Positions 53,587-61,405 of a stretch of DNA of 64,000 nt are shown in pieces. The translations under genes and the position numbers were made by a program. Origin of the DNA: Cellulophaga sp. 20_2_10 (GTDB taxonomy: Bacteria; Bacteroidota; Bacteroidia; Flavobacteriales; Flavobacteriaceae); contig NZ_JAMCOJ010000001.1 in assembly GCF_023476645.1 (NCBI RefSeq), forward strand, positions 248,001 to 312,000, in the 5' to 3' direction. The notes under the pieces are model-generated. The model made no database searches and had not been told where the DNA came from. It saw nothing but the letters and a program-made list of their open reading frames with translations. Position 1 is the stretch's first letter; every line of letters begins with the position of its first letter.

Positions 53587-54891
53587 TTAAGACACTTTAC
53601 CTTCTAAAACCTGCCTCATTGCTTTTGCCTTTAGCAAACACTCCTCATACTCCTTTTCGGGACTAGCTTTTGCAGTAATAGCGCCACCCACAGAGAATGA
53701 AACATATTTTTCTGAAGCATTGTACAAGATACTACGGATAACCACATTAAAATCGAAATCTTGATCTGGTGTAATGTACCCAACGGTACCGCTATAAAGT
53801 CCGCGTTTTGTAGCTTCTAATTCTTCTATAATTTGCATAGCAGAAACCTTAGGTGCACCCGTCATACTACCCATCGGGAAGGTTTCTCTTATAATATCTA
53901 CAGGATTTTTATCTTCTTTTACTATTGAAGTAATAGTTGAAATCATTTGATGTACTTGACTAAAAGTATATACTTTACACAATTCCGATACTTGCACACT
54001 CCCCTTCTCCGCACTTTTAGAGAGGTCGTTGCGCACCAAGTCTACAATCATTATATTTTCTGCACGTTCTTTCTCGTCTTCAGCTAAAGTAATACGTAAT
54101 TTTTCATCTTCAATTTTATCTAAAGATCGCTTTGCAGTTCCTTTTATAGGCTGAGAAATTAGCGTTGTACCTTCTTTTTTTATGTATCGTTCTGGAGAAG
54201 CAGAAGCCAAATATTTATCGTTTAACTTAAGAAAAACAGAAAATGGAGCCTCAGATATTTTATTAAGCTCTCTATACGTCTCTAAAGGATTTATCTCCGT
54301 ATTCTCTGCATAGAATTCCTGACAAAAATTTGCCTCGTATATATCTCCTCTATGTATTTTTTGAAGCATTTTATGAACCCTACTAAAATAATCATCCTTA
54401 AAGATTCTCATTTTAATATGTATATCTTTTTCTGATGTTGCTTCAGCTTTTTCTTCCTTAAAAGCTGTAATCTCTTTAAAATCTAGCTCAATTTCATCAT
54501 CAACCATATTTAAATACAAGAAATGAACTGTATTTCCCTGTAGTTGAATAATTTTCTTAGGTTGAAAAAAGTACAATTCTGGAAAGCGAAGTCCATCAAA
54601 ATTAGCCGATTTTAATCGTTCTACATTATTCTTTAAATCGTACGTTAAATAACCAAAAATCCAATCTTTAGTCTCTGTTTGATACGTTTTTAGATCATCA
54701 AAAGCATTAAAACTATCGGTAGACAAAGCCGTAAGTGCATCTGTTGCCAACATACCGTCATAAGAACTGTACCGGTCTTTGTGCCCATTACTGTCTAACC
54801 AAACTACTTCATGAAATTGCTGGCTCCATTGTAATAATTGTGTTTTAAACACCGAAACATTACCAACGGTAAAAGAAAGAGATTTTCGCAA
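53587..54891 (-). CDS. pabB: Chorismate-utilising enzyme (PabB-like, anthranilate synthase component I family)
   Basis: This 434-residue protein belongs to the anthranilate synthase I/PabB/menaquinone isochorismate synthase family. The C-terminal chorismate-binding domain has ISQPIKGTAKRS, NIMIVDLVRNDL, MGSMTGAPKVSAM, and GYITPDQDFDFNVVIRS. There is no glutamine amidotransferase nearby. Aminodeoxychorismate synthesis for folate (PabB) is the likeliest role in this setting, given folE elsewhere in the window, but anthranilate synthase cannot be excluded. It follows the FMN reductase gene after 4 bases. Confidence 0.85.
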   Translation of the reverse strand: MRKSLSFTVGNVSVFKTQLLQWSQQFHEVVWLDSNGHKDRYSSYDGMLATDALTALSTDSFNAFDDLKTYQTETKDWIFGYLTYDLKNNVERLKSANFDGLRFPELYFFQPKKIIQLQGNTVHFLYLNMVDDEIELDFKEITAFKEEKAEATSEKDIHIKMRIFKDDYFSRVHKMLQKIHRGDIYEANFCQEFYAENTEINPLETYRELNKISEAPFSVFLKLNDKYLASASPERYIKKEGTTLISQPIKGTAKRSLDKIEDEKLRITLAEDEKERAENIMIVDLVRNDLSKSAEKGSVQVSELCKVYTFSQVHQMISTITSIVKEDKNPVDIIRETFPMGSMTGAPKVSAMQIIEELEATKRGLYSGTVGYITPDQDFDFNVVIRSILYNASEKYVSFSVGGAITAKASPEKEYEECLLKAKAMRQVLEGKVS

Positions 54892-54895
54892 TGTT

Positions 54896-55426
54896 TTAGA
54901 TTTTTGCTAAAAATTGATCAATTGCATTTTTGTAGCTTTTATTAAGATCGGGATCTACAATACCTTCGTCCTTTAAATTATCATAAAAAGATGGTAAGGA
55001 GAACGTAGCTACAATTTCTGCTCCAAAACGAGGCAACATACCACTAGCCTGCTCTTTTGCGCTCATAGCTGCTCTTTTGCCCGGAGAAGTAGATAGTAAT
55101 AGTACTTTTTTGTTTTCTAAAAAATTACGATCGTATCTAGACAACCAGTCCAAAAGATTTTTAAAAAATGAAGATAAACCACTATTGTGCTCATTTACAG
55201 ATAAAACAAGTGCATCTGCATTGCTTATCGCTTCTTTTATATCTTTTAATTCGGTTGAAAAGCCATTGTTCTTTTCTAAATCTTCACTATACAAAGGAAG
55301 CTTAACCTCTGCCATATCTAATAAAGTCACTGTATGGTCGTTTAAAAGGCTAGCTGTAAAATTTACGAATTTATAGTTAATAGAAGAGCTAGAATTGCTT
55401 CCTGCAAAGGCTAAAATTTTACTCAT
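54896..55426 (-). CDS. NADPH-dependent FMN reductase-like flavoprotein
   Basis: This 176-residue protein matches the NADPH-dependent FMN reductase family. Family segments are ILAFAGSNSSSSIN at the N-terminus (FMN phosphate loop), LVLSVNEHNSGLSSFFKNLLDWL and VLLLSTSPGKRAAMSA. It probably reduces quinones, azo dyes or free flavin in the cytoplasm. It is first in the minus-strand run with pabB, tilS and the acylase. Confidence 0.87.
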   Translation of the reverse strand: MSKILAFAGSNSSSSINYKFVNFTASLLNDHTVTLLDMAEVKLPLYSEDLEKNNGFSTELKDIKEAISNADALVLSVNEHNSGLSSFFKNLLDWLSRYDRNFLENKKVLLLSTSPGKRAAMSAKEQASGMLPRFGAEIVATFSLPSFYDNLKDEGIVDPDLNKSYKNAIDQFLAKI

Positions 55427-55483
55427 TTTATATAGTTTTTAACGAAAATACCGTAAATAAGGATCAATTGCGAGCATTTTAGC

Positions 55484-55491
55484 TAATTTTG
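55484..55491 (+). promoter_or_regulatory. Candidate -7 element for the membrane acyltransferase
   Basis: TAATTTTG matches TAnnTTTG and lies 59 bases before the ATG at 55551. The nearest upstream TTG (55468-55470) is only 13 bases away, so the -33 is doubtful. Confidence 0.4.
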
Positions 55492-55550
55492 CAAACGAAA
55501 AAACCAAAACCACTTGTAAAACAAGCAAATAGCTTTTTTATAAAAACCGA

Positions 55551-56669
55551 ATGAAAGAGAATAAGTACAGATTATACTTTATAGACGCTATGCGTGCTTG
55601 GGCAATTTTAATGATGTTACAAGGACATTTTATAGACGGACTTTTAGATTTTGAATACAGAGACAGGGCAATTCCAGCTTACGCAATATGGAGTTATTTT
55701 AGAGGAATGACGGCTCCTGTTTTCTTTACTGTATCTGGTTTTATTTTTACATATTTATTAATTAGAGGCGATAAAAAAGGACTTAAAAATCCGCGTGTAA
55801 AAAAAGGAATTAAGAGAGGCCTACAGTTGCTACTTATTGGCTATTTACTTAGAATGAACCTTTTTAGCATACTATTTGGTGAAGTTTTTGATTCTTTTTT
55901 CTACGTAGATGTTCTGCATTGTATTGGGTTTTCAATTTTAGGTTTAATTGGATTGTATTTACTTACAAGTACAACTAAACCGGTTGTATTTTCATCAATC
56001 TTAGTAACCATAACTATAATCTTATTTATTTTTGAACCGACTTATGAAAAGCTAACGCACGATTATATACCTGCTGCTCTAGCGAATTACCTAACCAAGG
56101 CAAATGGCTCTGTTTTTACAATAATACCTTGGTTTGGTTACGCAACTTTTGGTGCGTTTATGGCTATCTTATTTACCAAATACAAAGCGTACAAAAAACT
56201 ATATACTACTGCAATCCTGATATGCAGTGTAGTTGGATTGTTTTTAATTTTTGGATCGTCTCCTTTATTTGCTTTAATATGCGATGTTACAGGAAGCAAC
56301 TTTCTAGAGCCCGTTTACACCAATAACTATTTATTTATAAGATTGGGAGATGTTCTTCTTATATTTTCAATCTTTATGATATTGCGGTCTTACATAAACA
56401 ATAAAGTAATTTTAAAAATTGGCCAAAACACACTTGCTATTTACGTAATACACTTTATTATTCTTTATGGTAGCTTTACTGGCTTAGGGTTTTATCATTT
56501 CTTTAAATATTCTTTAAGTCCTATTCAAGTTATAATTGGTGCTATTTTATTTATGGTAGCGTCTACTTATTTAGCCTTATTGTATGATAAACACGAACTT
56601 AAAATTAAATCTAAAATAGAAAAGTTTAAATCTGCTACTTTAAAGCTATTTAGACTAGCTAAAAATTAA
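55551..56669 (+). CDS. Membrane acyltransferase, HGSNAT/DUF1624 or acyltransferase-3 type
   Basis: This 372-residue protein has about ten hydrophobic segments and begins with the family signature FIDAMRAWAILMMLQGHFIDG, whose histidine in the first transmembrane helix is the likely catalytic residue of membrane acyltransferases. The MTAPVFFTVSGFIFTYLL segment also fits. Such enzymes acetylate glycans or lipids at the membrane. The acceptor is unknown. It precedes the CDGSH gene after 59 bases. Confidence 0.82.
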   Translation: MKENKYRLYFIDAMRAWAILMMLQGHFIDGLLDFEYRDRAIPAYAIWSYFRGMTAPVFFTVSGFIFTYLLIRGDKKGLKNPRVKKGIKRGLQLLLIGYLLRMNLFSILFGEVFDSFFYVDVLHCIGFSILGLIGLYLLTSTTKPVVFSSILVTITIILFIFEPTYEKLTHDYIPAALANYLTKANGSVFTIIPWFGYATFGAFMAILFTKYKAYKKLYTTAILICSVVGLFLIFGSSPLFALICDVTGSNFLEPVYTNNYLFIRLGDVLLIFSIFMILRSYINNKVILKIGQNTLAIYVIHFIILYGSFTGLGFYHFFKYSLSPIQVIIGAILFMVASTYLALLYDKHELKIKSKIEKFKSATLKLFRLAKN

Positions 56670-56728
56670 GTCTTACTATTTTTTGATCTGTTCTTTTAGG
56701 CTATGTTTACAGCCAAATAACTATAAAA

Positions 56729-56962
56729 ATGAGCGACGACAAACAATATACTCCAATTAAAGTAGAATTGGAAAAAGATAAAAACTACGGATGGTGTACG
56801 TGTAGCCACAGTAAAAATCAGCCATTTTGTGACGGTTCTCATAAAGCACACAATGCAACTCCTTCTTTACGTTTTTCTGTAGAAGAAGCTAAAGTTTACA
56901 ACATGTGTACTTGTAAATTAACGAGTAATCCTCCTTTTTGCGACGGGTCTCACAAAAAATAA
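56729..56962 (+). CDS. Tandem CDGSH iron-sulfur protein
   Basis: This 77-residue protein has two CDGSH motifs: CTCSHSKNQPFCDGSH and CTCKLTSNPPFCDGSH, each with three cysteines and one histidine that hold a 2Fe-2S cluster. Single- and double-CDGSH proteins act in electron transfer or cluster transfer; the bacterial role is poorly known. No signal peptide. A terminator follows. Confidence 0.93.
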   Translation: MSDDKQYTPIKVELEKDKNYGWCTCSHSKNQPFCDGSHKAHNATPSLRFSVEEAKVYNMCTCKLTSNPPFCDGSHKK

Positions 56963-56977
56963 GCACATAGCAATACT

Positions 56978-57014
56978 AAAAAAGCCCTTACGAACAATTC
57001 GTAAGGGCTTTTTT
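56978..57014 (+). terminator. Terminator of the CDGSH gene
   Basis: A 17-bp stem (core GCCCTTACGAA and complement with flanking A and T) closes a 3-base loop. It is symmetrical enough to work in either direction, but only the CDGSH gene ends here. Confidence 0.88.
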
Positions 57015-57071
57015 TGTGTTTTACACGTATGTTAATTAAGAATAATGTAGTGCCAAAAACTACAAATTATA

Positions 57072-57079
57072 TAGATTTG
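57072..57079 (+). promoter_or_regulatory. Candidate -7 element for thiD
   Basis: TAGATTTG matches TAnnTTTG and lies 21 bases before the ATG at 57101, which supports that start over upstream in-frame codons. Confidence 0.5.
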
Positions 57080-57100
57080 CATGCTGACATTAAAACACGA

Positions 57101-57919
57101 ATGAAAAACACAAAAACCATATACAAAACTGTATTAACTATTGCTGGGAGCGACTCTGGTGGCTGTGCCGGCATACAAGCAGACATTAAAAGCATAAGTG
57201 CTAATGGGGCGTTTGCAACAACAGCAATTACTGCCATTACATCACAAAACACAGTAGGTGTTAATTCCATTTATCCAATTCCTTCTTCAGAAATTAAAAA
57301 CCAAATAGTAGCGGTATTAAGCGATATAAATATTGGTGCTATAAAAATCGGAATGTTACAATCTGCAGAGATTATAGAGGCCGTATTAGAAACCTTAGAA
57401 GCATATAAAGATTTACCCATCGTTTTAGACCCAGTAATGGTAGCATCTTCTGGACACAATTTACTGGATAATTCTGCATTAGAAGCCTTAAAACTGCTTT
57501 TACCAATGGCTACTTTAATAACACCTAACCTACCAGAAGCACAGGTTTTACTTAATATTGATGTAATTTCTCCTGAAAATATGCCAGAAATTGCTGAGGA
57601 AATAGGAAAAACATACAAAACATCTGTTTTATTAAAAGGCGGACATATAGAAAATAGTAAAACGCTAGTAGATGTTTTATACAACTACCAAACAAACACT
57701 TTACATAATTTTAGTAAAACGCAAGTAAATACAAAAAACACACACGGTACAGGGTGTACATTATCTTCTGCAATTGCTACACATTTAGCATTAGGAAACA
57801 AACTTAAAGATGCTGTACAAAAAGGAATAACCTATACACACCAAGCTATTGTAGCAGGAAAAAGAAAAGAATTAGGTAAAGGAAATGGTCCTGTAGATCA
57901 TTTTTACAAATTATATTAA
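57101..57919 (+). CDS. thiD: Hydroxymethylpyrimidine/phosphomethylpyrimidine kinase
   Basis: ThiD phosphorylates HMP and HMP-phosphate in thiamine synthesis. The 272-residue protein has GSDSGGCAGIQADIKS near the N-terminus, DPVMVASSGHNLL and the catalytic NTHGTGCTLSSAIA. I chose the ATG at 57101 because it starts near the family signature; upstream in-frame codons would add about 29 unrelated residues. A candidate -7 element (57072-57079) just upstream supports this. No other thi genes are nearby. The gene ends 54 bases from lpdA on the other strand, with a terminator between. Confidence 0.93.
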   Translation: MKNTKTIYKTVLTIAGSDSGGCAGIQADIKSISANGAFATTAITAITSQNTVGVNSIYPIPSSEIKNQIVAVLSDINIGAIKIGMLQSAEIIEAVLETLEAYKDLPIVLDPVMVASSGHNLLDNSALEALKLLLPMATLITPNLPEAQVLLNIDVISPENMPEIAEEIGKTYKTSVLLKGGHIENSKTLVDVLYNYQTNTLHNFSKTQVNTKNTHGTGCTLSSAIATHLALGNKLKDAVQKGITYTHQAIVAGKRKELGKGNGPVDHFYKLY

Positions 57920-57921
57920 AC

Positions 57922-57953
57922 AAAAAAGGCTACTCTATTGAGTAGCCTTTTTT
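57922..57953. terminator. Bidirectional terminator
   Basis: A 14-bp stem (core GGCTACTC / GAGTAGCC with A and T runs) and a TATT loop lie between the converging thiD and lpdA genes. Confidence 0.88.
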
Positions 57954-57972
57954 GTTTAATATAAATAGAAGC

Positions 57973-59373
57973 TTAAATATGTAAAGCTCTATCGCCTGTA
58001 GCAGCTAAGGCCGCTTCTTTAATAGCTTCTGTAAATGTTGGGTGAGCGTGAGACATTCTAGATACATCTTCTGCACTAGCTCTGTACTCCATAGCAACAA
58101 CTGCTTCTGCAATCATATCTGCTGCACGTGCACCAACCATATGCACACCTAAAATTTCGTCTGTAGTTTTATCTGCAAGTACTTTTACAAATCCGTCTAA
58201 ATCCATACTAGCTCTAGATCTACCTAAAGCACGCATAGGAAACTGACCAACTTTATATTCAACTCCAGCTTCTTTTAATTGCTCTTCCGTTTTACCAACA
58301 GCTGCAACCTCTGGCCAAGTATATACTACACCTGGAATTAAATTGTAATCTATATGTGGTTTTTGACCTGCAATAGTTTCAGCAACAAAAGTTCCTTCTT
58401 CTTCAGCTTTATGCGCTAACATAGCACCTTTAATTACATCACCAATAGCGTAAATATTAGAAGCACTTGTTTGTAAATGCTCGTTAACATCTACCAATCC
58501 TCTATCTGTTAATTTAACACCAGCAGCCTCAGCATTTAAGCCATCTGTATATGCATGACGACCAACAGCTACCAAACAGTAATCTCCTGTAAATGTAACT
58601 TCTTCTCCTTTTTTATTATCAGCCTTAACTATAACTTCATCTCCTTTGCGCTCAACAGATTTTACTTTGTGAGACAAATTCATTTTAAACTTCTGTTTCT
58701 TTAAAACTTTATTCAGTTCTTTAGAAACACCAGCATCCATAGTTGGTACAATACGGTCCATATACTCCACTACAGAAACTTCTGCTCCTAATCTTTTGTA
58801 TACTTGTCCTAATTCTAAACCAATAACACCACCACCAATTACAATAAGGTGTTTTGGTATTTCTTTAAGTTTTAATGCTTCTGTAGAAGTAATAACACGC
58901 TCTTTATCTAATGTAATAAAAGGCAATGTAGATGGTTTACTACCTGTAGCTATAATAGTATGTTTAGCTTCAATTTCTGTAGTTTCTTCACCTACTATAG
59001 AAATATGCGTAGCATCTTTAAAAGAACCAGTGCCTACGTAAACATCAATTTTATTTTTCTTCATTAAAAAATCAACACCACCAGTAGTTTGGTCAACTAC
59101 TGCTTGTTTACGAGAAATCATTTTCTCTAGGTTGACTTTAATCTCGCCAGGAATATCTATTCCATGCTCTTCAAAATGCTTTACGGCATCTTCATAATGA
59201 TGAGAAGAGTCTAACAATGCTTTAGACGGAATACAGCCTACATTTAAACATGTACCACCTAAAGTTGAATATTTCTCTATTATTGCTGTTTTCATTCCTA
59301 ATTGTGCGCAACGTATAGCTGCAACATACCCTCCAGGACCTGAGCCAATTACGGCAACATCATATGAATTCAT
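57973..59373 (-). CDS. lpdA: Dihydrolipoyl dehydrogenase (E3)
   Basis: This 466-residue flavoprotein reoxidises dihydrolipoyl groups in 2-oxoacid dehydrogenase complexes and the glycine cleavage system. It has the FAD motif GSGPGG (10-15), the redox pair Cys42 and Cys47 (TCLNVGC), the NAD motif GGGVIGLE, and the C-terminal HAHPTFTEA with the catalytic histidine. No E1 or E2 genes are nearby, so its partners lie elsewhere. Confidence 0.96.
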   Translation of the reverse strand: MNSYDVAVIGSGPGGYVAAIRCAQLGMKTAIIEKYSTLGGTCLNVGCIPSKALLDSSHHYEDAVKHFEEHGIDIPGEIKVNLEKMISRKQAVVDQTTGGVDFLMKKNKIDVYVGTGSFKDATHISIVGEETTEIEAKHTIIATGSKPSTLPFITLDKERVITSTEALKLKEIPKHLIVIGGGVIGLELGQVYKRLGAEVSVVEYMDRIVPTMDAGVSKELNKVLKKQKFKMNLSHKVKSVERKGDEVIVKADNKKGEEVTFTGDYCLVAVGRHAYTDGLNAEAAGVKLTDRGLVDVNEHLQTSASNIYAIGDVIKGAMLAHKAEEEGTFVAETIAGQKPHIDYNLIPGVVYTWPEVAAVGKTEEQLKEAGVEYKVGQFPMRALGRSRASMDLDGFVKVLADKTTDEILGVHMVGARAADMIAEAVVAMEYRASAEDVSRMSHAHPTFTEAIKEAALAATGDRALHI

Positions 59374-59492
59374 ATCTTTTTCTTTGATTAAAGTTGTAAA
59401 ATTAGCACTATTTTTTGTGGATAGGAAATTATAATACCTTCCTCTTTTTATTATAACAAATTTTTAGCGTTTTAGAAGTCATAACATAGATT

Positions 59493-59960
59493 CTAAACGC
59501 CAATCTCTATTGCTGTAGTATGTTTAACTTCATTTATCACAAAAGAACTTTGTGTACTACCAATATGGTTTAATGCCGTTAATTTGGTAACCATAAAATC
59601 TCTAAAGGCTTCCATATTTTCTACATATACTTTTAAAATGTAATCATAATCGCCACTAACATGGTAACACTCTCCTACTTCCTTTAGCTTTTGCACTTCT
59701 TTTTCAAACTGCATTAAAAACTCTTTAGAATGCTGAATAAGTTTAATGTGACACAAGACAACAAAAGACCGCCTCACTATTTTTTTGTCAATTAAAGCTA
59801 CATATTTAGTAATTATACCAGTGCGTTCTAAACGCTTAATTCGTTCATAAACAGCAGTTACAGATAAGTTTAAATGCAACGCATACTCTTTAGTTGTCTT
59901 TTTACAATCGCTTTGCAGTAACGCCAATAATTTTACGTCTGTTTCATCAAAATTCACCAT
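59493..59960 (-). CDS. Lrp/AsnC-family regulator, divergent from a PLP lyase
   Basis: This 155-residue protein has an N-terminal winged HTH (about 5-60: FDETDVKLLALLQSDCKKTTKEYALHL with recognition helix VTAVYERIKRLERTG) and a C-terminal RAM ligand-binding domain. It is divergent from the Cys/Met-metabolism PLP enzyme gene, with 158 bases between them, a layout typical of a local amino-acid regulator such as MdeR. A perfect 17-bp palindrome (59994-60010) lies in the gap. The ligand is plausibly a sulfur or other amino acid. Confidence 0.9.
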   Translation of the reverse strand: MVNFDETDVKLLALLQSDCKKTTKEYALHLNLSVTAVYERIKRLERTGIITKYVALIDKKIVRRSFVVLCHIKLIQHSKEFLMQFEKEVQKLKEVGECYHVSGDYDYILKVYVENMEAFRDFMVTKLTALNHIGSTQSSFVINEVKHTTAIEIGV

Positions 59961-59993
59961 ATTTTCCTAAAATTGAAGTAATTCCGACTAAAA

Positions 59994-60010
59994 ATAGATT
60001 AAAAATCTAT
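59994..60010. promoter_or_regulatory. 17-bp palindrome between Lrp regulator and PLP lyase
   Basis: ATAGATTAAAAATCTAT is a perfect palindrome around a single central base, 34 bases upstream of the Lrp start. It may be the operator of the Lrp-family regulator. Confidence 0.4.
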
Positions 60011-60118
60011 GATATTATATTTTGATAGATTTATTTTAACCAAATAACAAAATAGGTTGACAATACTACTGCTTAAATCTACTTTTAGTTCACAACTAAC
60101 TACTTAAAATCAAGAAAA

Positions 60119-61321
60119 ATGGATTATAAAGCATCAGACAAGTTACTAGATTTGCAGTACTTTGGAGAATTTGGAGGGGTTAATCCTTCTATTTCAGACT
60201 CATCTACCTATACGTTTATTTCAGCCAAAACAATGTCTGACACATTTGAAGGCAATACAGAAGGTTGTTATTTATACAGTAGACATTCTACCCCGTCTAA
60301 TTTATACTTAGGTGAAGCTCTAGCTGCTTTAGAAGGCACAGAATCTGCTAACGTCTACGCAAGTGGTATGGGCGCAATAACATCTGTAATTATGCAATTA
60401 TGTAGCGCTGGCGACCATATGGTAAGTAGTAGAACTATATACGGAGGAACTTATGCTTTTTTAAAGAATTTTGTAAAAAAGTTTAATGTAGACACCTCTT
60501 TTGTAAACATTACAGATATTGATGCTGTAGCTCGTGCTATTACTCCTGCAACAAAAATGATTTATTGTGAAGCTGTTAGTAACCCGCTTTTAGAAATTGC
60601 AGATATAAAAGCGTTAGCGCTATTGGCTAAAAAACATAATATTCCGCTAGTTGTAGACAATACATTCTCCCCCTTATCTATTCTTCCTGCTAAATTAGGA
60701 GCAGATATTGTAATACACAGTTTAACTAAGTTTATAAACGGTACTAGTGATACTGTTGCAGGTGTGGTTTGTGGCACTGCAGATTTTTGTGCTAGTTTAA
60801 AAGATGTAAACAATGGCGCAGCAATGCTATTGGGTAGTACTTTAGATAGCTATAGAGCAGCATCAATCTTAAAGAATATGAGAACGCTACATATCAGAAT
60901 AAAAAAGCACAGCGAAAATGCTTTGTATCTATCTCAAAACTTTGAAAAAGACGGCTTACGAGTGGTATATCCTGGATTAAAGTCGCACCCTAGTCACGAA
61001 AAAATGAACAACCAAATGGTTGCCGAATATGGGTATGGTGGTATTATGACATTAGATGTAGGTTCTTTAGATAACGCCAATGCAGTAATGGAATTAATGC
61101 AAGAACGCAATTTAGGATACTTAGCAGTAAGTTTAGGGTTTTACAAGACATTATTTAGTGCTCCAGGAACGTCTACATCATCAGAAATACCAATGGAAGA
61201 ACAAGAATTAATGGGACTATCTAACGGTTTAATTAGGTTATCTATAGGGTTAGATAATGACATTGAACGAACCTACAAAATGATGAAAAAATGTATGTTA
61301 GACTTGGGTATTTTGCGATAA
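60119..61321 (+). CDS. Cys/Met-metabolism PLP-dependent lyase (methionine gamma-lyase-like)
   Basis: This 400-residue protein has the fold-type I Cys/Met metabolism PLP enzyme signature. The PLP lysine is Lys204 in IHSLTKFING; YSRHSTPS (Tyr53/Arg55) binds the phosphate from the neighbouring subunit, and Tyr108 in TIYGGT is the stacking/catalytic tyrosine. The conserved aspartate is in VVDNTFSP. Family members are cystathionine gamma-synthase/lyase, methionine gamma-lyase and homocysteine synthase; sequence alone does not decide. The divergent Lrp regulator and the following NhaC antiporter favour a catabolic, amino acid-responsive role, as in methionine gamma-lyase. Confidence 0.88.
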   Translation: MDYKASDKLLDLQYFGEFGGVNPSISDSSTYTFISAKTMSDTFEGNTEGCYLYSRHSTPSNLYLGEALAALEGTESANVYASGMGAITSVIMQLCSAGDHMVSSRTIYGGTYAFLKNFVKKFNVDTSFVNITDIDAVARAITPATKMIYCEAVSNPLLEIADIKALALLAKKHNIPLVVDNTFSPLSILPAKLGADIVIHSLTKFINGTSDTVAGVVCGTADFCASLKDVNNGAAMLLGSTLDSYRAASILKNMRTLHIRIKKHSENALYLSQNFEKDGLRVVYPGLKSHPSHEKMNNQMVAEYGYGGIMTLDVGSLDNANAVMELMQERNLGYLAVSLGFYKTLFSAPGTSTSSEIPMEEQELMGLSNGLIRLSIGLDNDIERTYKMMKKCMLDLGILR

Positions 61322-61369
61322 TTTAACCTTTAATATGAAGATATAAAACTTGCAAGAAACGCACCAAAA

Positions 61370-61383
61370 TTGTAATATTACAA
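61370..61383. promoter_or_regulatory. 14-bp palindrome upstream of the NhaC gene
   Basis: TTGTAATATTACAA is a perfect palindrome 22 bases upstream of the ATG at 61406. It resembles an inside-out form of the motif at 18988-19086, but the half-site order is reversed, so I do not treat it as the same site. Confidence 0.3.
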
Positions 61384-61405
61384 GGTAATTAACTAACTCA
61401 CTTTA

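Noticed and set aside
57014-57100. N-terminal extension of ThiD from an upstream in-frame start
   Set aside because: It overlaps the preceding terminator, has no family similarity, and a -7 element at 57072 lies inside it.
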